Source of the DNA: RUG023 sp900315435
GTDB lineage: Bacteria > Spirochaetota > Spirochaetia > Sphaerochaetales > Sphaerochaetaceae
Length of the DNA stretch: 15,431 nt
Assembly: GCA_902788205.1 (NCBI GenBank)
Contig: CADAJJ010000048.1
Location: 1-15,431 of the forward strand
Reading direction: 5' to 3'
Position 1 is the first letter of the stretch. Each line of letters begins with the position of its first letter. This document shows positions 9,013 to 15,363 of this stretch, one piece after another. A model generated the notes under the pieces. That model did no database searches. It was given only the letters and a program-made list of their open reading frames with translations, and had not been told where the DNA came from. The position numbers were made by a program, and so were the translations under genes.

Positions 9013-9360
9013 ATGACATTCGTAAATTGCAGCAATCATCCGTCTGTACGCTGGGCTGAGGATCAGCTTAATGCCGCCAAGAACTTCGGAGATATCGTTG
9101 ATATCGCATTTCCAAACGTTTCACCGAAAGCCACACACGAGGACGTTTCTCGCATGGCTGTAGACTTGGCCGGCCAGATCGAAACCTGCCATCCGAACGC
9201 TGTAATGGTTCAGGGCGAAATGACCTTGACGTATGAGCTCGTGCGTCGGCTAAAGGCTGACGGGATTGTCTGTCTCGCTGCTTGCAGTGAACGCAGGACA
9301 ATTGAGAATGGAAACGTAAAGACGTCCGTTTTCGAGTTTGTGCAGTTCCGTTCCTACTGA
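9013..9360 (+). CDS. Small Rossmann-like protein, distantly like CRISPR-accessory Csx20/ring-nuclease types
   Basis: 115 residues. Start at 9013 chosen because AGGAGG (8999-9004) lies 8 nt upstream; a longer open frame to 8947 has no such site. The sequence alternates strands and helices in a Rossmann-like way: NCSNHP at 5-10, IVDIAFPNV at 28-36, AVMVQGEMTLTYELVRRL at 63-80, IVCLAACSERR at 85-95 and a C-terminal TSVFEFVQFRSY. The GE/GD-x-x-x-TY core followed by a C-terminal F-x-x-V-x-FR-x-Y resembles my memory of the Csx20-like proteins tied to type III CRISPR signalling, some of which break cyclic oligoadenylate. This is a family resemblance by eye, not a search result, and no cas gene or array is in the window. 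It has its own terminator and seems to be a single-gene unit. Confidence 0.6.
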   Translation: MTFVNCSNHPSVRWAEDQLNAAKNFGDIVDIAFPNVSPKATHEDVSRMAVDLAGQIETCHPNAVMVQGEMTLTYELVRRLKADGIVCLAACSERRTIENGNVKTSVFEFVQFRSY

Positions 9361-9367
9361 TAATTGT

Positions 9368-9399
9368 CCTCTCCTTTGCGGGAGGCTTTTATTTTGCCT
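9368..9399 (+). terminator. Likely terminator after the Csx20-like gene
   Basis: CCTC-T-CC (9368-9374, with one bulged T) pairs with GGGAGG (9380-9385) across a TTTGC loop, followed by CTTTTATTTT. It begins 8 nt after the stop codon. Confidence 0.6.
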
Positions 9400-9406
9400 T
9401 AAAATT

Positions 9407-9563
9407 GATTTCCACCAGTCATATGTTTTCGCATCACCATTGCTCAACTGCTGATTTCCACCAGTGGCACATTTTTACCCTTACATCAGAGCACAAGAAA
9501 AGGAGCCCGATTTCCACCAGACTCCTATATATGCCATAGAGATGATACTTCGGATTTCCACCA
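9407..9563. repeat. Four copies of GATTTCCACCAG, possible IS21-type element end
   Basis: Copies at 9407-9418, 9453-9464, 9509-9520 and 9553-9563 (the last is GATTTCCACCA followed by C). Start-to-start distances are 46, 56 and 44 bp and the sequence between copies is unrelated. IS21-family elements carry several short repeats at each end as transposase binding sites; the stretch after copy 2 (TGGCACATTTTTAC) also resembles such ends. No istA or istB gene is in the window, so this would be a solo end or remnant. It lies where base composition and codon use change. Confidence 0.55.
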
Positions 9564-9707
9564 CTTATTTAGAATACCCTTTTTTTCTTGACGCCAAGGC
9601 TGGCGCAGGCAAGAAGGATTTTAATCGAGAAACATAAAGAAAATACACAAATCTTGCCATTCTTGCGGGGTCGGTCCATTGAATCCTTTACCATTCAAGG
9701 TCACAAT

Positions 9708-10538
9708 ATGGCCATGAGGATTTTAGAAAAAGGCGTTACCACAGATTCGGAGATTTTCCTCTACCATAGAACATTACTTGCTCCGAACCCATTTTTCCGG
9801 CTGATCAGCATCGCTCACTACACGGTGACTAACCAGTATTCGGTGAGTGAGTTCTCTGTTGACGGATTTGTGTTGCTTCTTGTCGTCCAGGGAGATGGGT
9901 ACATCACCCAGAACAATGCGACCACCTACATGCATGCCGGCCAGATGATCATGATGAACGGTTACGACCGACCTTCGTTCGGCACCAACCGGGGAATCGA
10001 GTATTACAGCATCGTTTTCGAGGGGATCCAGCAGAAGGATCTCTTCGGCTCCCTACGAGTGAAGACCATCTCAGTACCGACCGACGACGTGCTTCCCTGC
10101 TTCCTTGCCTTGCTGGAACCATTCCGGGAGGGCAGGCAACCGGACAACGAGTCGATCAACCACCAGTTGACCACCCTGCTCGGCCACTTCACCTCGGAGA
10201 ACGGGAACCAGAAATTCAAGGTGGTCTACGACTACATCTGCACGCACCTGAACGAGCGGATCGCCGTCGAGGACCTGGCGAAGATGGTAGGGTTGAGCAC
10301 CTTCTATTTCATCAGGGCCTTCAACGAAGACTGCGGCATGACCCCGCACGAATACCTGATCAAGCTTCGGGTGTATACCGCGAGCTATCTGCTCAGGGCA
10401 AGCTCGATGACGCTCGGGGAAATCACCCAGTGTTGCGGCTTCTCCAACGAGAGCGCATTCAACAACACCTTCAAGAAGGTCATGGGGGTCACACCGATGA
10501 TCTATCGCAAGAACGCCAAGAAACAGATCCAACAGTAA
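9708..10538 (+). CDS. AraC-family transcriptional regulator
   Basis: 276 residues from the chosen start. The C-terminal 100 residues carry two helix-turn-helix units: IAVEDLAKMVGLSTFYFIRAF and, after the linker YLLRASSMT, LGEITQCCGFSNESAFNNTF, closed by the family end KKVMGVTPMIYRK. The N-terminal half (VDGFVLLLVVQGDGYI ... HAGQMIMMNGYDRPSFG) looks like the cupin-type ligand-sensing domain. It should bind DNA and sense a small molecule, often a sugar in this family; the ligand is unknown. Start: the frame stays open back to TTG at 9588, but those 40 residues do not resemble the family, there is no ribosome site for the TTG, and AAGG lies 7 nt before the ATG at 9708. The first part is more AT-rich than the rest, and the repeat-bearing stretch just upstream may have cut off its native promoter. 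Single gene with a strong terminator. Confidence 0.9.
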   Translation: MAMRILEKGVTTDSEIFLYHRTLLAPNPFFRLISIAHYTVTNQYSVSEFSVDGFVLLLVVQGDGYITQNNATTYMHAGQMIMMNGYDRPSFGTNRGIEYYSIVFEGIQQKDLFGSLRVKTISVPTDDVLPCFLALLEPFREGRQPDNESINHQLTTLLGHFTSENGNQKFKVVYDYICTHLNERIAVEDLAKMVGLSTFYFIRAFNEDCGMTPHEYLIKLRVYTASYLLRASSMTLGEITQCCGFSNESAFNNTFKKVMGVTPMIYRKNAKKQIQQ

Positions 10539-10556
10539 ACCCATGCGCGAGGCGAT

Positions 10557-10585
10557 GGAGGGAATCAGTTCCCTCCAAATTTTTA
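10557..10585 (+). terminator. Rho-independent terminator of the araC-type gene
   Basis: Perfect 8-bp stem GGAGGGAA (10557-10564) / TTCCCTCC (10569-10576), TCAG loop, followed by AAATTTTTAT. It starts 18 nt after the stop. Confidence 0.9.
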
Positions 10586-10596
10586 TATCTTTATTT

Positions 10597-10613
10597 TTTA
10601 TTTAAGAAATAAA
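10597..10613. promoter_or_regulatory. AT-rich inverted repeat before parA
   Basis: TTTATTT (10597-10603), AAG, AAATAAA (10607-10613): perfect 7-bp arms with a 3-nt spacer, ending 23 nt before the first parA start codon. It could be an operator for the ParA partner protein, which carries a DNA-binding fold; simple AT-richness could also produce it by chance. Confidence 0.35.
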
Positions 10614-10636
10614 CATTATCATTCATTTACAAATGG

Positions 10637-11425
10637 ATGGCGAACCGCTATGATGGACCTATGATCACGATTGCGGTAATGAACCAAAAAGGCGGGGTGG
10701 GAAAGACCACGACGAGCGGCGAATTGGCTGCCGGCCTTGTACGCAAGGGCAGGAAAGTGCTCTTGGTCGATGCCGATCCCCAGGGAAACCTGACCTACGA
10801 GACAGGGGTGAATCCCGATGATCCCGACATCAAGACGCTGAAGGACCTGTTTGACAAGAAATGCACGTTGCAGGAGGCAATCTACCATACCCGCCGTCAC
10901 GGCGCGTTGGTTCCCAACAACATCATGATGGCGAGCGCCGACCGCACCTATGTGGGCATCGGCACCATGAAGATCCTCCGCACGGCAATCAAGAAGGCAA
11001 GAGGCTGGGACTACTGCGTCATCGATGCTCCCCCTACCCTCGGGATCCTTTCCTGGAACGTGCTGATCGCCGCCGACTATCTGGTCATTCCGGTAAACGC
11101 CGCCGCTTTCTCGATCCAGGGATTGGCCGCCCTCTCCGAAACAATCGACGAGGTCAAGCACAGCGAGAACCACGGACTGAAGATCCTCGGCATCCTGCTC
11201 ACCCGCTACAACGTGAGGACCAAGCTTGGGAAAGAGGCCAGGGAGACGCTCGAGCAGATTGCCAGCCACATGAAGACCGAAGTGTTCCGGACGACGATCA
11301 GGCAGAGCGTGCAGGTCGAGGTCAGCCAGACACAGCAGACTTCGCTCTTCGACCTGGCGCCCAAGGCGGCCGTCACCCAGGATTACGCGCACTTTGTCGA
11401 CGAAGTGGAGGAGAAGCTCACATGA
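10637..11425 (+). CDS. ParA/Soj-type partition ATPase
   Basis: 262 residues. ParA ATPases bind DNA non-specifically when loaded with ATP and move cargo DNA or protein clusters over the nucleoid. Visible: deviant Walker A KGGVGKTT at 18-25 (the signature lysine K18 and K23), switch I-like LLVDADPQGN at 42-51 and Walker B CVIDAPPTLG at 127-136. Length is that of small ParA proteins without an N-terminal DNA-binding domain, the kind that works with a small partner. The ATG at 10661 (MITIAVMNQKGG) is an alternative start and matches the family better; neither has a clear ribosome binding site. The stop overlaps the next start as ATGA. No parB gene or clear centromere-like array is in view. It may serve the chromosome, or be a relic of a plasmid or integrated element. 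Confidence 0.92.
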   Translation: MANRYDGPMITIAVMNQKGGVGKTTTSGELAAGLVRKGRKVLLVDADPQGNLTYETGVNPDDPDIKTLKDLFDKKCTLQEAIYHTRRHGALVPNNIMMASADRTYVGIGTMKILRTAIKKARGWDYCVIDAPPTLGILSWNVLIAADYLVIPVNAAAFSIQGLAALSETIDEVKHSENHGLKILGILLTRYNVRTKLGKEARETLEQIASHMKTEVFRTTIRQSVQVEVSQTQQTSLFDLAPKAAVTQDYAHFVDEVEEKLT

Positions 11426-11727
11426 AAAAAAGTCTGATGCAGGCATGGACGCAAAGCGAGACCCCTCTCGAGCAAACGGCCGGGCAGCCGATGGAGGCCT
11501 CGAGCCGCCGCGGACGCAGTTCCACCATCCAGGCAGACCCGCAGCAGGTCAGGACCACCACCATCCGCCTGAGCGAGGAGAACATCATCTACTGCAACCT
11601 GATGAGCAAGCAGACAAAAGGAAGCTCGATGAGCGGCTATATCAACGCACTGATCGAGAAGGACCGCGCCAGCCACCCGAAAGAGTCCCAGAAGGCCAAG
11701 AAAATCTACCAAATCCAGCTTCAGTAA
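11422..11727 (+). CDS. Small ribbon-helix-helix-like partner of the ParA ATPase
   Basis: 101 residues. The first 45 are polar and low in predicted structure (QSETPLEQTAGQPMEASSRR), with basic residues near 40. The second half, VRTTTIRLSEENIIYCNLMS followed by KGSSMSGYINALIEKDRA, has the shape of a ribbon-helix-helix DNA-binding domain: a beta strand (TTIRL), a helix, a G-S turn and a second helix. This layout, a disordered basic tail plus ribbon-helix-helix, is that of small ParB-like partners such as ParG and Omega. The start overlaps the parA stop by ATGA, so the two are made together. It would bind the partition site and stimulate ParA, and probably repress the pair. It is 47 nt before the IMP cyclohydrolase gene, possibly in one transcript. 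Confidence 0.75.
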   Translation: MKKSLMQAWTQSETPLEQTAGQPMEASSRRGRSSTIQADPQQVRTTTIRLSEENIIYCNLMSKQTKGSSMSGYINALIEKDRASHPKESQKAKKIYQIQLQ

Positions 11728-11774
11728 CCATTTCACGTTGATTGCCGGCTCCCGATTACGATAGGATGAGGCAT

Positions 11775-12446
11775 ATGGCTACCACACTTTTCGATGCTCT
11801 TCGGGGCAATTGCTATCCAGGCCGCGGTATCGTGGCCGGCATGACGTCGCAAGGCCGTCGCTTTTTCGCCTATTTCCTCACGGGAAGGTCCGAGAACAGC
11901 CAGAACCGAATCATGCGGGCGGAGGGAAACAAGGTGTTCACGGCTCCCTTCGACGCGGCAAAGGTCAAGGACCCCTCGCTGATCATCTACCAGTGCGTGG
12001 GCGAGCTGGACGGCTGCGTCCTTGTCACCAACGGAGACCAGACCCAGACCATCCTCGAGACCGGCAAGTTCCGCGATGCGCTCGGCAAACGCACCTACGA
12101 GCCTGACGCGCCCTCCTACACTCCCCGCATCAGCGCATTGTTGGGAAAGCAGGGGTTTGAGATGGCCATCCTCAGACGGAACCCGAAGGATGGCGGATGC
12201 GACCGGGATTTCTTCACCTATGGCTACGTACCCGGCGAAGCGCGCTACATCACCACCTATGTCACCGACGGCAATCCCCTTCCCTCCTGGGCAGGAGAGC
12301 CCCGCCAAGTGGCGGTGCCGGGAGCCATCGACGAAATCGGCAGGCAGCTCTGGGCAAGCCTGGATTCCCGTACCAGGATTTCTTTGGTTGTCAGGCAGAT
12401 CGATGGTTTCCGGCAGCACATGTACAACAAGCATTTGGGAGACTGA
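11775..12446 (+). CDS. purO: IMP cyclohydrolase, PurO-type
   Basis: 223 residues. This enzyme closes the ring of FAICAR (5-formamidoimidazole-4-carboxamide ribotide) to give IMP, the last step of purine synthesis. The sequence matches the PurO family best known from archaea and unrelated to the cyclohydrolase half of PurH: NCYPGRGIVAGMT near residues 11-23, YFLTGRSENSQNR, then YQCVGELDGCVLVTNGDQTQTI, YEPDAPSYTPRIS and YVPGEARYITTYVTDGNPLPSW. Start: the ATG at 11775 has AGGA about 8 nt upstream; an ATG at 11766 and a TTG at 11742 are in frame but less likely. The formyltransferase gene follows after one nucleotide, so the product of one enzyme feeds the other. Symbol by family resemblance. Confidence 0.88.
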   Translation: MATTLFDALRGNCYPGRGIVAGMTSQGRRFFAYFLTGRSENSQNRIMRAEGNKVFTAPFDAAKVKDPSLIIYQCVGELDGCVLVTNGDQTQTILETGKFRDALGKRTYEPDAPSYTPRISALLGKQGFEMAILRRNPKDGGCDRDFFTYGYVPGEARYITTYVTDGNPLPSWAGEPRQVAVPGAIDEIGRQLWASLDSRTRISLVVRQIDGFRQHMYNKHLGD

Positions 12447-12447
12447 G

Positions 12448-13614
12448 ATGCGATCACTCGAACTGAAATATGGATGTAACCCGAACCAGAAGCCTGCACG
12501 TGTCTTCATGCAGGACGGCAGCGACCTTCCCTTCACCGTGCTGAATGGAAGACCCGGATATATCAACCTGCTGGACGCGCTGAACGGATGGCAGCTGGTC
12601 AGCGAGCTACGGGCGAATCTCCACCTGCCCGCAGCCGCAAGCTTCAAGCATGTCTCGCCGGCCGGCGCGGCGGTGGCTGTTCCTCTCACCCAGACCGAAA
12701 GGGGGATGTATTTCGTTTCGGACAAAAGCGATCCGAGTCCGCTCGCCATCGCCTATATCCGTGCACGCGGAGCGGACCGGATGTCCTCGTTCGGCGATTT
12801 CGTCAGCCTTTCGGACGTTTGCGACCTTTCTACCGCGAAAGCGATCAAACGCGAGGTCAGCGATGGCATCATCGCTCCCGGATTCGAGCCGGAGGCCTTG
12901 GCACTGCTGAAGCAGAAAAAGCAGGGGCAGTACTGCATCCTGCAGATCGACCCTGGCTACCGGCGCCCGGCGCTCGACCACCGGGAAATCTATGGAATCA
13001 CCTTCGAGCAACACTACAACGATGCCAAACTGGACGAATCGGCGCTCGGACCGGTCGTCACCGAGAAAAAGGAGATTCCGGACGAGGCCAAAAGGGACCT
13101 GATTGTCGCCATGGTCGCCTTGAAGTACACCCAGTCCAACTCGGTCTGCTATGCCTATCACGGCCAGACCATCGGCGTCGGAGCCGGCCAGCAGAGCCGC
13201 ATCCACTGCACCCGCCTTGCCGGCGACAAGGCCGACCGCTGGTTCCTGCGGCAGAGCGAACGGGCGCTGCACCTCCCCTACCGCATGGATCTTTCCCGCA
13301 ACGACAAGGACAACGCTGTCGAGCAGTTTTTGGCCGACTATCCCGAAAGCGACGACTGGAGAACCTATTTCACCGAGGAGCCGGAAAAATACCGATGGGA
13401 AGAAAAGCGCCAGATACTGGCCGCACACAACGATGTCTCGCTGGCAAGCGACGCTTTCTTTCCTTTCCGTGACAATATCGACCGCGCCCATAGGAGCGGC
13501 GTCGGCTACATTGTCCAGCCGGGAGGGTCTCTCCGCGACGACCTGGTGCTTGAGGCCTGCAACCAGTATGGCATGGTCATGGTCTGCAACAGCATCAGGC
13601 TCTTTCATCATTAA
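12448..13614 (+). CDS. Stand-alone AICAR formyltransferase (PurH C-terminal-type)
   Basis: 388 residues. It transfers a formyl group from 10-formyltetrahydrofolate to AICAR, giving FAICAR for the cyclohydrolase encoded next to it. It lacks the N-terminal cyclohydrolase domain of the usual bifunctional PurH (about 520 residues). Visible family marks: LKYGCNPNQKPA at 6-17, the catalytic pair K67-H68 in FKHVSPAGA, AYIRARGADRMSSFGDFV, SDGIIAPGFEPEAL, SNSVCYAYHGQTIGVGAGQQSR, and the C-terminal DAFFPFRDNID...GYIVQPGGSLRDD...VCNSIRLFHH. The segment of about 80 residues between the GAGQQSR and DAFFPF motifs is longer than in PurH and fits the stand-alone subfamily. Start at 12448 has GGGAG 6 nt upstream. 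The frame is open back to 12022, but that part overlaps purO in another frame and is not coding. Confidence 0.92.
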   Translation: MRSLELKYGCNPNQKPARVFMQDGSDLPFTVLNGRPGYINLLDALNGWQLVSELRANLHLPAAASFKHVSPAGAAVAVPLTQTERGMYFVSDKSDPSPLAIAYIRARGADRMSSFGDFVSLSDVCDLSTAKAIKREVSDGIIAPGFEPEALALLKQKKQGQYCILQIDPGYRRPALDHREIYGITFEQHYNDAKLDESALGPVVTEKKEIPDEAKRDLIVAMVALKYTQSNSVCYAYHGQTIGVGAGQQSRIHCTRLAGDKADRWFLRQSERALHLPYRMDLSRNDKDNAVEQFLADYPESDDWRTYFTEEPEKYRWEEKRQILAAHNDVSLASDAFFPFRDNIDRAHRSGVGYIVQPGGSLRDDLVLEACNQYGMVMVCNSIRLFHH

Positions 13615-13640
13615 TCTTTCAAACAAAAAGAGATATATGA

Positions 13641-13664
13641 ATGGGGAAGCTTCCGCTTCCCCAT
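13641..13664. terminator. Hairpin between the converging purine and gdhA genes
   Basis: Perfect 10-bp stem ATGGGGAAGC (13641-13650) / GCTTCCCCAT (13655-13664) with a TTCC loop, 26 nt after the formyltransferase stop and 24 nt after the gdhA stop. Neither side has an immediate T-run; in the minus direction a T-rich stretch (TCTCTTTTTGTTT) follows 8 nt on. It probably ends transcription from both sides, more clearly for gdhA. Confidence 0.65.
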
Positions 13665-13688
13665 GGTTGCATCCGGGTGGACAAGGCA

Positions 13689-15026
13689 TCAGTAGCCAAG
13701 TTTCAGCATGGTGTCGGCCACGTGCTTGAAGGAGGCGGCGTTGGCGCCCCGCACGTAGTCGACCGTACCGTCCGCCCTGCGGCCGTAATCGACGCAGGCC
13801 TTGTGGATGGACTGCATGATCTCATGGAGCTTTTCGTCCACTTCCGCCGCGCTCCAGCGATAGTGCATGGCATCCTGGCTCATCTCCAGGCCTGAACAGG
13901 CGACACCGCCCGCATTGGCCGCCTTGCCTGGGGCGAAAGCGACCCCATGGCTCTGGAAGTATTCGGTTGCTTCCGGCGTATCGCCCATGTTGCTTGACTC
14001 GACGACATACTTGCAGCCGCCAGCGACCAGCGTCTTGGCATCCGCAAGGTCAAGCTCGTTCTGGCTGGCACAGGGGAACGCCATGTCGCACTTCACGCCC
14101 CAAGGCTTCTCGCCGGGGAAGAACTTGGCGCCAAAGCGCTTGGCATACGCTTCCACATTGCCGGTGTTCGAGGCGCGGAGCGCTTCAAGGAAGTCCCATT
14201 TCTCCTGGGTTCCGACGCCTTCCTCGTCCAGCACGAATCCTTTGCGTCCGCTCAGGGTGACGACCTTGGCTCCCAACTGGGAAGCCTTCTTGGCGACACC
14301 CCAGGCCACGTTGCCGTAACCGCTGATGGCGATGCGCTTGCCTTCGAGCTTGTCGCCACGGTCCTTCAGCATCTCCTCGGCGAAGTAGATGGCACCATAG
14401 CCGGTAGCCTCCGGCCGCAGGATCGAGCCGCCAAAACTCATGTCCTTTCCCGTGAGCACGCCGGTGTTCTCGGTCTTGATCTGCTTGTACATGCCGTACA
14501 TGTAGCCAATCTCGCGTCCCCCGCAGCCAAGGTCTCCGGCCGGGACGTCGGTATCCGGCCCGATATACTTCTGCAGTTCCATCATGTAGGCGCGGCAGAA
14601 ACGCATGATTTCCCGGTCGCTCTTGCCTGCCGGGTCGAAGTCGCAACCACCTTTGCCGCCACCCATGGGCAGGGTGGTCAGGCTGTTCTTGAAAGTCTGC
14701 TCGAAAGCCAGGAACTTCAGGGTGCCCAAGGTCAGGTCTTTCGTAAACCGTGTGCCGCCTTTGTATGGTCCGATCGCGTTGTTGAACTGGACTCTCCATG
14801 CACGGTTGACCTCCAGCTCGCCCTTGTCGTTCTCCCATTCGACACGGAACTGCAAAATCCTGTCGGGTTCCGTCATGCGCTCCAGAATACGGTTCTTCTC
14901 GTACACAGGGTTGCCGTTGACCAGGTCGATAATGCTGGAAAGCACTCCGCGCACCGCCTGGATGAACTCGGGCTGGTCGGGATTCTTCCGTTGCAGCTCC
15001 TTCATAAACGCTTCCAAATCATACAT
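13689..15026 (-). CDS. gdhA: NADP-type glutamate dehydrogenase
   Basis: 445 residues, the full length of hexameric bacterial GdhA. It makes glutamate from 2-oxoglutarate and ammonia with NADPH in the cytosol, the main ammonia-assimilating route in many anaerobes. Visible: substrate-site lysine K89 in GPYKGGTRF, catalytic lysine K125 in PMGGGKGGCDFDP, D165 in PAGDLGCGGREIG, the FGGS-x-x-RPEATGYG hinge, and the nucleotide-binding ISGYGNVAWG at 234-243. NADP preference is by overall similarity to GdhA of the enteric type. C168 stands where many relatives have Val. Start at 15026: the minus strand has GAGGTGA 7 nt upstream. It is a single gene facing the purine genes, with its own promoter and inverted repeat upstream. 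Confidence 0.97.
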   Translation of the reverse strand: MYDLEAFMKELQRKNPDQPEFIQAVRGVLSSIIDLVNGNPVYEKNRILERMTEPDRILQFRVEWENDKGELEVNRAWRVQFNNAIGPYKGGTRFTKDLTLGTLKFLAFEQTFKNSLTTLPMGGGKGGCDFDPAGKSDREIMRFCRAYMMELQKYIGPDTDVPAGDLGCGGREIGYMYGMYKQIKTENTGVLTGKDMSFGGSILRPEATGYGAIYFAEEMLKDRGDKLEGKRIAISGYGNVAWGVAKKASQLGAKVVTLSGRKGFVLDEEGVGTQEKWDFLEALRASNTGNVEAYAKRFGAKFFPGEKPWGVKCDMAFPCASQNELDLADAKTLVAGGCKYVVESSNMGDTPEATEYFQSHGVAFAPGKAANAGGVACSGLEMSQDAMHYRWSAAEVDEKLHEIMQSIHKACVDYGRRADGTVDYVRGANAASFKHVADTMLKLGY

Positions 15027-15047
15027 AGGCGCTCACCTCTGGGGACG

Positions 15048-15076
15048 ATGCTATTGAAACACTGTTCCAGTGTCAA
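15048..15076 (-). promoter_or_regulatory. Promoter of gdhA
   Basis: On the minus strand a perfect TTGACA (15071-15076), 17-nt spacer and TAGCAT (15048-15053), about 21 nt before the start codon. The -10 matches the consensus at four of six positions. Confidence 0.7.
15059..15073. promoter_or_regulatory. Candidate operator in the gdhA promoter
   Basis: Perfect inverted repeat ACACTG-TTC-CAGTGT lying in the spacer and overlapping the -35 box. A protein bound here would block RNA polymerase, so repression is the simplest reading. The regulator is unknown. Confidence 0.55.
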
Positions 15077-15099
15077 TAAAAGCAAATTCTTTGAATGTA

Positions 15100-15181
15100 T
15101 TTATGTATATCTCATTTTCATTGGTATTAATTTGCATGATTAGCTCATTTTCACGATAATATGCATGAATTTCTCATTTTT
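15100..15181. repeat. Three phased direct repeats upstream of gdhA
   Basis: Copies at 15133-15152 and 15162-15181 read TGCATGA-N4-CTCATTTT with one T or C after; a weaker copy at 15100-15119 keeps ATG and CTCATTTTC. Starts are 33 and 29 bp apart, about three helix turns, so the copies face the same side of the DNA. They lie 25-105 bp upstream of the gdhA -35 box. Confidence 0.55.
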
Positions 15182-15322
15182 CTCTTCAATTTAAATACAG
15201 CAGTTGCTTTATTTTTCATGAAAAATTCTGCTCTTTCTTCCTGAATATGCCATTTCCGCTTGGGAAAAATCGCATTTCCCTCTGATTTCCGCAGTTTTTC
15301 CTCTCGAACAAACAAAATCACG

Positions 15323-15363
15323 ACCACCGGCTAGCCGGTGGTTTGCTCCAGCCCTATAAGGGC
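15323..15363. repeat. Two adjacent strong hairpins, possible mobile-element end
   Basis: A perfect 20-bp palindrome ACCACCGGCTAGCCGGTGGT (15323-15342) is followed 8 nt later by GCCCT-ATA-AGGGC (15351-15363). Closely spaced hairpins of this kind occur at the ends of IS200/IS605-type elements and in REP-like repeats. No transposase is in the remaining 68 bases, and no T-run follows, so a plain terminator is less likely. Confidence 0.45.

Noticed and set aside
9407..9563. Degenerate CRISPR array
   Set aside because: The repeats are only 12 bp, too short for a CRISPR repeat, spacing varies from 44 to 56 bp, and no cas gene is present.
12022..12447. N-terminal extension of the formyltransferase to 530 residues
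   Set aside because: It overlaps purO in another frame, reads as low-complexity Pro/Ser/Arg, and the family N-terminus with a ribosome site begins at 12448.
10619..13689. Long minus-strand frames opposite parA, purO and the formyltransferase gene
   Set aside because: They are typical antisense open frames of GC-rich genes; the plus-strand products carry all recognisable motifs.
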